Assembly: GCF_921293095.1 (NCBI RefSeq)
Contig: NC_060251.1
Coordinates: 65,303,585 to 65,367,584, forward strand
Direction: 5' to 3'
DNA length: 64,000 bases
Origin: Ischnura elegans
Taxonomy: Eukaryota > Arthropoda > Insecta > Odonata > Coenagrionidae
Both the position numbers and the translations under genes were made by a program. The notes under the pieces are model-generated. The model was given only the letters and a program-made list of their open reading frames with translations. It did no database searches and had not been told where the DNA came from. Of the stretch, positions 11,650-22,700 are shown one piece after another; position 1 is the first letter of the stretch; each line of letters opens with the position of its first letter.

Positions 11650-13660
11650 GAGAATTGATATTTAGTTAGGACTCTGTACAGTGCAGCACATTATGCCAAT
11701 GGTGCTCTCCTCTTGTATACCTACGTTCTTCTTGCCCAGTAAAACAAAGAAAAAGATCATCTCCGAGGGGTGTTTTTAAAGTCAGACGTTCTTAGAAAAG
11801 CAAAGACAGGCGATCACATGTACAGTATTGTTATCATTGATGTTAGAAATGGTTTGAAACTTTCCAAAATCAATATTGCTGTGGGGGCAGCCCTTGATTT
11901 TTGTGATGCAAGAGTGAAAATCGAGGAGGATAAATTTAGGTTGGTACATATTTGAAGTGTTCAGTCTCCATTGTAAAGAAAATTGTTGAGAGAAGCTCAT
12001 TAAAGTATATATTTACCAAAGCAGTATCATGCCTGGATCCTAACAAAATTCTTAAAAAAGCTGAGCAGGGTAAGAGACAGATTCTTGGTCATGGTCTTGA
12101 TTTCTAATTTCTGCAATCACATGATCACTCTGCAGGAAGATTATGCTGGTAGCCATTTCAAAGGGGTTGTGTCCCAGGTGGATTAAGTACAGCACACAGG
12201 CTATATTAAACACAGATACTGGTCCCATTCTATGCGAGCCAACATAACAAATGTGAGGACTAAAAGAATGTACAGGCAGCTGTTAAAATTATCCTGCTGT
12301 TATCGTATATTACAAATCTTAGTTAAGATCCCTAAATGAGACAGTCATCGGTCTGAGAAGAGTTGGAAATGGATTTTTCATGTGAGAGGCAAGGAAACTG
12401 GAAGTTTATTTTATGTGTGGGTGGAGCAAGTGCCAAGAACATCCACACAGAGATGCGATAAACTGAGACAGAAATGACAAAGATTACAAAGAGAAGAGTA
12501 AAGGAACAAAATGAGTTAAATGCAGATAATCAAGCCCTATAAGAAAAACATGAAGATGAGGAGAAACAAATGAAGTTTTTACTTCAGTATAATTGACGGG
12601 TGCTACTTACCTGTATTATTGATTTCTGGTCATTTGATGTTAGACAGCAATATTTTCACAATAAGTTCCTTACCAATTTATTAGATATTTCAAGTTAAAG
12701 ACATGTTTCATTAAAATTTCTGTCTGAACGGTCTCATTTTTAAAAAATAATGCTTACAAAGTATTTTTTCATAAAAATTCTGCTATGATGAGAAGTGCGT
12801 TGATTTATGCTCCCATTTATCCTAATACATTTGGGTCCTCTTTCTCATTGAAACTATTGAATTGTAACCTACAGTTAGCAATTTCTCGTGATATTATGGC
12901 GACAAATCTCATGGAGAAAACTCCCAGGGAAATTAAGTAAAAAGTTTTCACCCTGTCAGGAGGCCTACGTGTACCTCAACCAAGTCCTTGGTCTTCAGAT
13001 GGTATAGGGCTGACCTCAACTTTTAGTTGATGTTGGAAATAGTTGTGATGATTCAATCCCTCATTATGTTTACTAACTTGAGATCAGTCAGGGTTAGTTC
13101 AGATGGTGAAAGAAGTGGTCTGGATGGGCCTATCTGTGAGTGGGCCGAGTCACCTCACTAAGCAAACCAATCTGAATTGTAAGCTTAGACTAGTAAGGTT
13201 TGAGTGGTAAAAACATTGCTCCACCTCAATTGCAACCTTTCTTCTTCATTATTAGCATATTAGGATTTTATTTTCCTTTCACAGGGGTGCATCTTTCCAC
13301 CAAGTTAGTCTACTAAGATATGTACACTACAAAATAAGGAAAACATGCGAGGCAATATGAAGTATTTACATTATGATCGATAAGTAAAATCCACGTTTAT
13401 CAACTCAGCACGCTTTCTCTTTTCAGTTCTGACTAGCATTTGGTTGGTAAACATAGAATCAATGTTTAAGTGCATACTAGGCTAAAATAAGAACACTCCT
13501 TTCCTTTAGTATGTATTTAACATAAGTCTTCAGGCAAAGCTCCATCCTGTAATGGTGTATGTACCACCCTGAAGCTAGTCATTCATATGCATCAATAGTT
13601 TATTCAGTGACTTGCAATATCCTAATATAGTGGAGTAGGATCATTTAGGCACACAAAAGT
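11650..13660. other. Intergenic DNA between LINE and MAD2; no gene recognised
   Basis: A short frame at 11770-11955 (VRNGLKLSKINIAVGAALDF) and scattered coding-like text up to about 12560 hint at an old pseudogene or transposon remnant, but I recognise no domain. The right part is AT-rich. The MAD2 transcript probably ends near a minus-strand AATAAA at 13675-13680. Confidence 0.3.
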
Positions 13661-14138
13661 TTTGCTAAGAACGTTTATTATTTAAAAATACGATAAAAAT
13701 CATCTACTTCACAACTACATAATAATTGCTTGAAAACCATTAAATCTTAAGGCTTAGTGTAAGGGACAAACATATGCAAATTAATATTATCTACAATAAA
13801 ATATGATGATAAAATGGTACCTTGACAATAATAAAGAACAAACTCCATTGGAGTTATAGCATGAAATCGATCATTTTCAAAATCACTTAGCTTTCAATTT
13901 ATATTAAGAGCAAACAATGGAATGATGAAAAAATTCATTAGAAATGGAAGTTCAAGATTTCATTCAGGAGTTAAAACACAAAATACTCACAGTAATCAAT
14001 CATGTGATTCTTAATTAAAGGAATGAAAATAATATCATATTCCACGTGGACCAAAATGCTTTTTCACGCTTCATATCTTAGAATTAAGAGAGGATAATGA
14101 TAAAATAAATATTTGGTACAAGAGAGGTGGGTAAGATG

Positions 14139-15827
14139 CTATGAGCCTTCAGCTTTGTAGCTAACAATTGTCTCCATCTTATGAAGAGAGGTGGAGAATG
14201 TGCGAAGTCTAACTTCTTGACTATTAGCTATTATGCATGGTTCAGTCTCGGACCACTCATCGGGAACTGCTATGTCATCCAAAGTGTATATCAACAAATC
14301 AAAAGAACCTGAAATGATAGAAAAAATATATAAATGGAGACTAAAAAGTTATCTTCCAAACTAACAATCCAAGAGGCATTTTCCAATCAGCCAGAAACCA
14401 CCAATACAACCAAATTGAGATAAAATTGCCAAAAATACCACATGGCAAAACAATCTTTGAAAATGACAACTTCCTACAAGATAATAATAGCCTGGCATTC
14501 TTTAAAAAACACATATCTTAACCATGGATTTCTCATCCTTCCCAGGAATAGGCTAAATATATACTGATCAACATGCTGATACTTCACACAATTTCCAATG
14601 AACCCAAGAATTTGCTGCTATAGTCAAAGGCCTTGACACGGCAGTAAATCAAACCACTTTATCAAATTATAAAGCTTTCCAATTTAAGTCAATTATGTAA
14701 AAATGAAGAGCAGCGATATGACTTCAAGAGAACATTGATGGAAGCTTCAAATTAAGCGAAAAAATGCAAACTGCCATCAATAAAGAAATTTCCATCAGAT
14801 AACTATAATTCCAACTGAATTACCGCTCCATATTCAGTAATGATGATTGCTAATGACTGGTAAAAATACTTACAAACGCAATCTAATAATGGTAAGAACG
14901 TGACAGAGGCTGTGATCTGTCGGATGACATCTTGTATCTCTTTCTGTATTTCCTTCATTGGTTTATTACCGACTTCAGGAGCTCTGAAAAGGGGCACAGA
15001 CCATTGTAATTCAAATTATCCATAGCTTATACAAAAAAAGGAAAAGGAAATTGAACGAAATTTTACCCGTCAGCCCCTTTTGTTCCTTCATACTTCACAC
15101 AGAAGTCCCATCTCTCCAACACCTCTTTTGTGTTAACGCTGGTAATCACCATCGTCAGCTTATTAACCTTCTTTTCCACCAGCCACTCTGTAGAGATCAT
15201 AAAAACATAGATGACACCATAGTTATCAAGTTGACATACAAAAACATCTTACAACAAGAAAACTCGATGTAAAAAAAATGAATAAAGTCACCTTTAATTT
15301 GATCTAATACGGCATCGAGGAACTTTTTGATTCCATCATCAGAGGATGTCAAGATAGTTAACCCATATTTGACAGCATGATTGAAGGTCTCTGATGGGTA
15401 GATTCCCCTCTGAAACAGTATGCTGTTGATTCCATAATCTGAAAGAAAATAAAAAAGTGATGCACACAATTAAGAGTATTTAATGGTATAACTAAGCAAA
15501 CGGACGTCAACCGGCAATGCATGTTCCGCTCAGTAAACACAATCGACACTCACGATTGACTTGCCAGTTAATACCAGCATTAAACACATATTAAAAAAGT
15601 AACTGAAAATGAGCAGCTGGAGTAGCTTCATATTTAGAATTGAGACTACATACAAATTCAACACAATAATTTGAAAGTTTTCACTCGAGGTCACGCCGGT
15701 CATGGTACAAATATTTTAAAACTTTCATGAGATACTAAAGAGAGTACCTACACAAATACTCCGCTACTATTTCGGCAGATCCTCGAAGTGTTATTTCGTT
15801 GCTCGTCTTTTGCTGCACACCCGACAT
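14139..15827 (-). CDS. mad2: Spindle assembly checkpoint protein MAD2 (MAD2L1), complete
   Basis: MAD2 is the HORMA-domain protein that binds MAD1 and CDC20 at unattached kinetochores and blocks the anaphase-promoting complex. Five exons with GT-AG junctions: 15752-15827 (ATG), 15292-15438, 15067-15187, 14874-14983, 14139-14308 (TAG). They total 624 nt, or 207 residues, against 205 in human. Phases agree at every join. Diagnostic segments are ITLRGSAEIVAEYL (residues 12-25), YGINSILFQRGIYPSETF, EVLERWDF, IRQITASVTFLPLLD, CSFDLLIYT and NSQEVRLRTFSTSLHK, covering the whole HORMA fold and its mobile C-terminal safety belt. Start codon: first ATG of the exon, giving the usual short N-terminus. 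Nothing is broken, and conservation is high throughout, so it is probably functional. A divergent transcript may start about 500 bp upstream. Confidence 0.97.
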
Positions 15828-16326
15828 TATTAATAATATGAATGTATTTAAGGCTCCGACTTGTTTCAAAATCTAACCCGATATGGCGGCAACTTCGTCT
15901 CCGGAAAACAAATAACTGCTTTTATTGAAAGTTAGAACAGATGTCGCCACATTTCAACTTTTCGTAATTTTAATTACTATGAAAATGAAATTGTCATAGA
16001 AATTATAAGAAATCCCCTTGATAGAATATATAAAAATTGAAATAGTCTTTCTTTATACAAAAATAAATAAATAGATTAATCTCTGTGGTTCAACGGCCGT
16101 CAGCTGCAGCGTGATTTAGTGCTTGGCGGTAAGGGCAACCATTTTGAATTTTGATAATATATTTGTAGATTAGTGTGCGATATTTGTAGGTGGTATATCG
16201 AAGTTAGTGAGGATAAAATTGTTGAATTGAAAAAATTTCCAAATTATTCATACTTTCTACAAGTTTTTATTTATATCTTCTCCGTCAGCTTGTAGACAAG
16301 AATTTTATTTCTGTTTTGGAATCGGA
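15828..16326. promoter_or_regulatory. Probable promoter region of MAD2, possibly bidirectional
   Basis: The interval between the MAD2 ATG and a divergent candidate first exon is 499 bp with no repeats recognised. Housekeeping cell-cycle genes often share head-to-head promoters, so a bidirectional promoter is plausible, but no TATA box or other core element stands out. Confidence 0.35.
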
Positions 16327-16396
16327 ATGGTGTTCAAATCTCAACTCATCAATGAAAACCTGAATTTCGAATTGACCTCTGAAGAGGTCATAGAAG
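16327..16396 (+). CDS. Candidate first coding exon, unknown gene
   Basis: An ATG opens a frame MVFKSQLINENLNFELTSEE, followed by VIE and a splice donor AAG|GTTAGTG. The 23 codons have a coding look and sit head-to-head with MAD2. I do not recognise the protein, and no in-phase second exon was found before the LINE at 16700. It may belong to a gene with a long first intron, or be chance. Confidence 0.3.
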
Positions 16397-16699
16397 GTTA
16401 GTGATTAAACTTTATACCTCAATCTATTTAATACAAATGAGGGCTAGTCATGACTTAATGTCTCTTCTTTCACTTATGTGTACTTCCATCTACCTAGTGC
16501 CTCATGGTGTTTGATCTCTTTAGACCTGTAAAAAGCTTCTAAATTCTTCTTCTGCACTATTTTTCCAAAAATATTTATTTTGAATGAGATATTGCATTTA
16601 ATTTGTCGATAGAATCCGCATCTGATGTTAGAAAACTGGATGAGTTTTTTTACAGTGTTCATAAACCTTAGTATTCTGCAACTAAGGTAACCAACATTC

Positions 16700-18046
16700 T
16701 GCAATATAAGGTAAATGCTCTTGGTATCTCTGGTCCAGTCCAGGATTGGATCATGTCATACCTAAGAGATAGGCATCAAACAGTATGCTATCAATGCAGT
16801 AGCACCAACTCAAGTATCAAATCGAGCCCCATGAAATCCACAAGGGGAGTGCCTCAAGGATCCCTCCTTGGCCCTATACTTTTCCTGCTCTACATCAACG
16901 ATCTCCCTACTCATTTGTCTCATTCTAAAATCACTCTCTATGCGGATGACACCTCGACCATCATTACTGCAAATAATGCTCAAAATATTGTTGACCGGAC
17001 TAGCCTCACAATCAATGAAATGCATCAATGGTGTAAAAGGAACAAACTGATAGTTAACAACCAGAAAACTGTCTTCCTCCAATTCCTACATAAAAACTCC
17101 TTCAAAAAGGATCTTATCCCTCACATAGACAAAATCTCACAATCCTCTGATGTTGACACCACAAAGTTCCTTGGACTTCAAATCTCCACCAATCTTGATT
17201 GGGCACCTCACGTACAGGTCATACTCAAAAAAATCTCCGTGGGTATATTTATGATTAGAAGGTTGTATCCGATTGTATCAATGGATAGGTACTTTAAAAA
17301 TGGTATACTTCGCGAAAATTCATTCCCATATCTCTTATGGCATTCTGTTTTGGGGAAACTCACCTGCAGCAAAAAGAGCCTTTTCAGCCCAAAAACAAGC
17401 CATTAAAGCTATGTACCATGTCCCTATTTGCACTCCCGGTAAAATCTTCTTTGCTAAATCTAAAATCCTCACCCTCCCTTCTTTATATATCCTTACATGT
17501 GCCTGTTTTGTCAAAGCTAACCCTTCCCATTTTCTTCAAAACTCTACCTACCATGATCACCTCACCCGTTCTAGAAATAACATCCATTCCAACCAATATT
17601 CCAGCTCTCTCTGCCTAAAAGGTCCCTACCACTCTGCCTCGATCCTATACAATAAAGTTCCCGATGAAATAAAAAATTGCAAATCACCTTCCGAATTCAA
17701 AAGGAGACTAAAAAGCCTCCTAGCTGAAAAATGCTATTACAGTATTAATGAATACCTGGAGGATGCATTATAAAGGAAATTTTCTAGATGGCAACTTGAA
17801 TGCCTATAATTTTCCATACTTTCTGTTAGTATGTTTATAACCCTCTCAGCTCTGTTTCTAATGTTTTGTACATATAGTGAAATGATTATCTTGAGAATTC
17901 CCAAGAACCTGGAAAATTTTCAATAATGTATGTATGTTGGTATCTCATATTCAATCATGTATGTATGCTGGTATCTCATATTGACTTTAGCCTTGCAGAT
18001 GTATAATTTGCCAATGGTGAAATAAATTTATTATTATTATTATTAT
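16700..18046 (+). mobile_element. 5'-truncated LINE (Jockey/CR1-like), RT and C-terminal part
   Basis: The copy starts inside the reverse transcriptase (VNALGISGPVQDWI), continues with TRGVPQGSLLGPILF and LYADDTSTII, and after one frameshift near 17270-17290 resumes as SHISYGILFWGNS, ending with PYHSASILYNKVPDEIKN and a stop at 17771-17773. The 3' end is a run of TTA/ATT units at about 18025-18046. The RT differs clearly from the LINE at 8320-11500 though the tail type is the same. A 31-bp unit (ATGTATGTATG.TGGTATCTC) is tandemly doubled at about 17920-17985. Dead on arrival: it lacks the endonuclease. Confidence 0.9.
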
Positions 18047-18354
18047 TAGTATCACCATGATGTAATCTATCTTGCATCTCTCTTTATACCCTAGACTCAT
18101 CCTTATGTACCTCCAACTTGCCTGAAGCACATGAATATGATAAATAATATGGAAAAGTTTGGTATTTTAGTGTGATACTTGAGTGTTCTGAGTGAATTTC
18201 ATATTCAAAAGGCTATTCTTTTATCAGGGCTGGAAGTAGGAGTTTTGTAAGAGGGGCAAAGATCAGTTTTCTGCTCCTCCTCCCCTGATCTCTCCATGCT
18301 CCCTCCCTCGCCCTCCTATAAGATGTTAATGTGTTGGTATAAGCTATTTTTTTT

Positions 18355-18512
18355 AGATATGAAGTGAAACACTTTGCACTTTCCACATAAAAATTTATTA
18401 CACTAGATTTGACATGTTTCGCTGCACTGCAGCATTATCAAGACTCGAAACATGTCGAATCTAGTGTAATAAAGTTTGATGTGGAAAGTGCAAAGTGTTT
18501 CACTTCATATCT
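18355..18512. mobile_element. Foldback made of Penelope-type terminal repeats, no body
   Basis: Two arms of about 68 bp (18355-18422 and 18446-18512) are inverted copies, outer end AGATATGAAGTGAAACAC and inner part GACATGTTTCG, around a 23-base loop GCTGCACTGCAGCATTATC. The text GCATTATCAAGACTCGAAAC is of the kind found at the termini of Penelope-like elements. The open frames across it (18409-18708 and its antisense) are by-products. Confidence 0.65.
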
Positions 18513-19755
18513 CATAATGGATCTCCACAAAGTATCTGCATTATCCATCCAATTCATATTTTTTTTAGATTTAGCAATTGAAACTATATACCTACTGTAT
18601 ATGCATATGTTTAATGTTTGGACAAAAGCTTCAGTCCCTCCCGAATTAAAGCACCCTGGGCGATTTAAATACCTAAGATTAAAGCACCATTTAGGAACGG
18701 AATTGTGAGGATGCATATGCTGCGTCATACACTCTTTAGGGATTAATGAGCCATGAAAGTTTGAGCTCAATGTCTTATCAGGGAAGACTATGGTCAATCA
18801 TTCTCCGTTCAAATATTTTTGTAGTAGTTGGTGACTCAGTTGGAGTAGTAGCGATTTGCTCAGCTGGGTCTGGGAAGCCCCAATTTTGACAAATTTTGCA
18901 GATGGACGCTGTTGGTCAAGGCAGATATCACTTTGACAAAATAAGACGAGAAAAAAAAAGTTTGAAGAATTCTGCAGAATAATCATGATGGAATCCCTAT
19001 TTTGCAGTGACAGCTGCATTGTGACAATTGAATTAGTCAGTTTAGATGGCATGGATTAGTGTGGTGGCTAACAATAGGGTGGTTTGGGAAAATTGATTTT
19101 TTTTCGGGGAAACCTGGCCCGTTGAAATATCATGGAACTAACTCAAATTGAAAAGTCTCAGAGCCAATTGAAAGTAAGGTAAAAAAATTTGAGACCTCTT
19201 GATCAACTTCTGACCCTCACTTAAAATATTTACTTAACATTTCTCATGTATTTTTTTTCTGGCTTGGGCTTTAACTGAATTCTTGCTGTCGCTAACTGTT
19301 TCCTGTTTTTGGTGAAGGGAAGCATGTATATTTAGACCAAAGCTAATATTTATAGAAATCGAGGCTAGAAAAATGTTTAGAATCTCAATATTTTCTTGTG
19401 GTTGCTTTTTATTTCTTCTTTTCTTATTGTTTCATTTGTGCATTCATTAGTGGCCTTCTAGTCCTTACCTTATTTTTCTAGCTAATAACTGATTGTCAGC
19501 TTCTTTTACTGAATTCATCATTAATCCTTTCACTTCAATTTGTTGAATTAGTCTGTAAATATAATTTCTCAACCTTGGGTTATAATTTATTTCTCAGTAC
19601 CAGAAAAAGTATTGGTTTTATTTGGACATTCAATAGGTTGGCGGAGGTATTGGAAACTTAGTGGAAGAGCTTCTAGAAGACTTTTTCTCAGCATGTTGGA
19701 GTACTAATACTGTTTAATATTTTATTCTTTTTTTGGCTATACTAGTTTGAATTCT
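18513..19755. other. Intergenic or 3'-flanking DNA
   Basis: No gene seen. A segment starting AATAGGGTGGTTTGGG near 19074 resembles the terminus of a DNA transposon also hinted at near 33660. A minus-strand AATAAA at 19721-19726, 30 bp beyond the allergen-like stop codon, is a likely poly(A) signal for that gene. Confidence 0.35.
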
Positions 19756-22700
19756 TTATGCAATTATCTTTAACGAATTAAAGGCGCTGTATAAAGCATT
19801 TGTTACAATATGCTGGTATTCATTATTGTACACTGTTGAGAATGTTGTCCCCAATATGCTTTCAATGCTGCTGAACGTCCAGCTAATCACCGGGTCGTAG
19901 TAGTTGGTATCGGAAGAGAATTGGCTGCAAAAGAAAGATAATATTTTATAGTAAGAGGTTTTTCAATGTAGCTGTGATTTTCCTCTTAAGCATGTGATTG
20001 CTCTCACCTCATGTTCTCTTGGGACAATCTGAAGTCATAAACTGTCATGTCACTATAACTGACAGTATATTTTATGTGAAAGGAGTAATCATCCACTTTG
20101 GAGTCAATAAATCCATGATGATTAGACTTCGCTATGTCTAACTCAAAGTGACTTCTTATCTGGAAAAAGAGAGAAGTTGGATTGTTTTTAGCTATTTCAT
20201 GCTAGGCTATTTCGTGATGCCAATTTGCCATTATATTTTAATCTATACTAGCGAAGAATTTGATATGGAGCGTAGTATGTATAGTGGACCGTTGTCAACA
20301 CTTGCCAGTGTCTCAAATTTGATAATTTTCCTTTTAAAATTGATTGTTTGAGGCGTAACTTGGTGAAAGCGATTCATAATTAACATTAAAAAGAAGAACT
20401 TTGTGCTTTCACATTAATGTTTATTCACGACCAAACTTGTGTGATCTATTGAAGATTTGTGTGTCTCAAAGTTATTTCAAATTTAACGGTGTATTTTATG
20501 AACATCCCAATGGATTGGCCATGGGCTCTCCTTTATCCCCTCTCCTGGCGGACATGTATATGGACTTTTTCGAAAGGAACCTGTTTTCCCCAATAATCCA
20601 CAGACCAAAAATGTACTATCCTGGCATCGATATGTAGACGATGTGTTTTGTATTTGGACTGGCTCAAAAAGACAACTACAAATGTTCCTATCTTTTTTTA
20701 ATTCTTTGGACCGCAATTTGAATTTCACTTATGAAATAGAAGATGATAACTCTTTCAACTTCCTAGATCTTAAAGTCACTAAGGTCAACAATCACCTCGA
20801 GTTCTCAGTCTTTCGGAAAAACTCCTATATGGACAAAGTGATCCACTCCAGTTCAAGACATTGTTTTTCTCAGAAGTTATCAGCATTTCACAGCATGGTA
20901 TTTGGTCGCTGCATATTCCGATGTCCCCTGCCAATTTCAATGAGGAATTTAACACAATTAAACTAATTTCTAAAAATAACGGATACAACGAACAGCTAAT
21001 TGATAGCTTATATCGTAAACAATTAAAATAACAAGCAGTGGAGAAATTTATGGATTCTGAATGCGACAAGAATCCACGGCCGAGTGGCGTAGAATCCTTT
21101 TTTTTTAAAGGACATCGGGCTGAAGATTTACAAAAAGGTGCCTAAGGATAAAATTAAAGTTGCGTTTTACAATAAATCCAACCTCAAGAACATTCTTTCC
21201 CTCACTAAAGATCCCATCCCAAGAGAAGAAAGGAGTGGGGTGTATAGATTAAAATGTGAATGCAACATGTTGTATGTATGTTGGGCAAACAAGAACAAGA
21301 AACAGGGACAATTTCAAGAACAGGTGAAAGAACACCAAGCCTGCCTGAGAAATAAAAAGACTACTTCACAATTTGCTATACATTTGTTAGATAACAATCA
21401 TCAAAGTGATTTTGATTTTGAAGTGCTTCATTATGAACCTAAAGGACCCAGATTAGACGCTTTGGAACAGATGGAAATTTTGCAGCATGTAAATTCCAAT
21501 GACAACATTGTACACGAATTTTTGTGTGACTCCCACTCCCTTCTTTTAAGCCTCCCACTCCTAAATTCCTGGGCTAATGATATGACAAACTATTCGACCT
21601 CTCTCTCACCTGAACCATGCCCCCTCCACCTGCCATGCCCTCCCTAAGGGAGCCTTCTCCCCCTTAACTTCTTTCATACCATATGACCAAGTTTTTTTCC
21701 CCCTCCCTCTTCTCTGTTGACCAATCCGTTCAACCTAGTTACCTTCCTCCCTACCCCTCCTAGCCTGGTATAAAAGGATGTGATGGACCTCTGAAGAGTT
21801 CACCTGATGATGACGTGTAACGTTGAAACCATGGTCGTGAATAAATATTAATGTAAAAGCACAAAGTTCTTCTTTTTAATGTTAATATTTCTTTTAATTA
21901 TTCTCTCATATGCAATTAATTGAGATTTCAGATATAGGAAAATTTTGAAGAGGGTTTACTCTGCTTTACCTGAAATTTTCAAGATTCAAGGGGATCATTA
22001 AAAATAGAAATAAAGGGAAGGATGTTGGATAAAAAAGAGAGCGAGATAAAGGAGAAAGGGGCTTTCAGGGATTGTCACTAGTCAGGGAAAACAGGGAATG
22101 GAAGGAAAGTTGGGTAATTTACGTGAGTCAGGTCAAATTTAGGGGATCTCATATTTGGTGTCAGGGAAAATGTAAAAATGCAATGAGAATTAAAATTACA
22201 GCTGTGCGGGTTGCTGGTGCTATTGGTAGACTGAGGCCTTGCATCTTTAACGCAGAATCATGCAGTAAATTTGCTTTTGGAATTACAGTAATTTGAAATA
22301 AAACCATTTATCTAGTTGCTGCATTCCATTTTTCTGTTTCTTTGAAATCTTGTAACAATTCGGTTTTATCGATAGAATGAAGAATGATGACCTAAAGCTA
22401 AATAGAAGAGGGAAATCAAATACAGTCTTTAAATTCAAGGATATTATGAATGGGGGAGAAGGAAATTCTGGTTTCTTTTTGATTCATGAATTTATAATTC
22501 TCTTTTTGGGGTGGATGAAAAATCAGAGAGGAAATGCTGAAGTTTTACGGGTGATGGGTGCATTTGAGATAGATAAAATATCAGATAGATTTTGCTTTGG
22601 CGGAAAAGTGTAAATGGGTATGAATCAAAAAGAAGAGGAGGATAAATAAGTGAATAATGAGTAATGAAAGGGAAATGAAAAAAATTGATCAAAAACTTTG

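Noticed and set aside
11770-11955. Possible gene fragment (VRNGLKLSKINIAVGAALDF)
   Set aside because: No family recognised and the flanking frames are broken; kept only as a remark in the intergenic entry.
18409-18797. Overlapping frames of about 100 codons on both strands
   Set aside because: They are created by the inverted repeat at 18355-18512 and its flank; the peptides show no recognisable content.
20379-21886. LTR retroelement or virus-like copy
   Set aside because: The RT (LAMGSPLSPLLADMYM) and GIY-YIG region are Penelope-type; there is no gag, protease, integrase or LTR. No LTR, Polinton or viral element was seen anywhere in the window.
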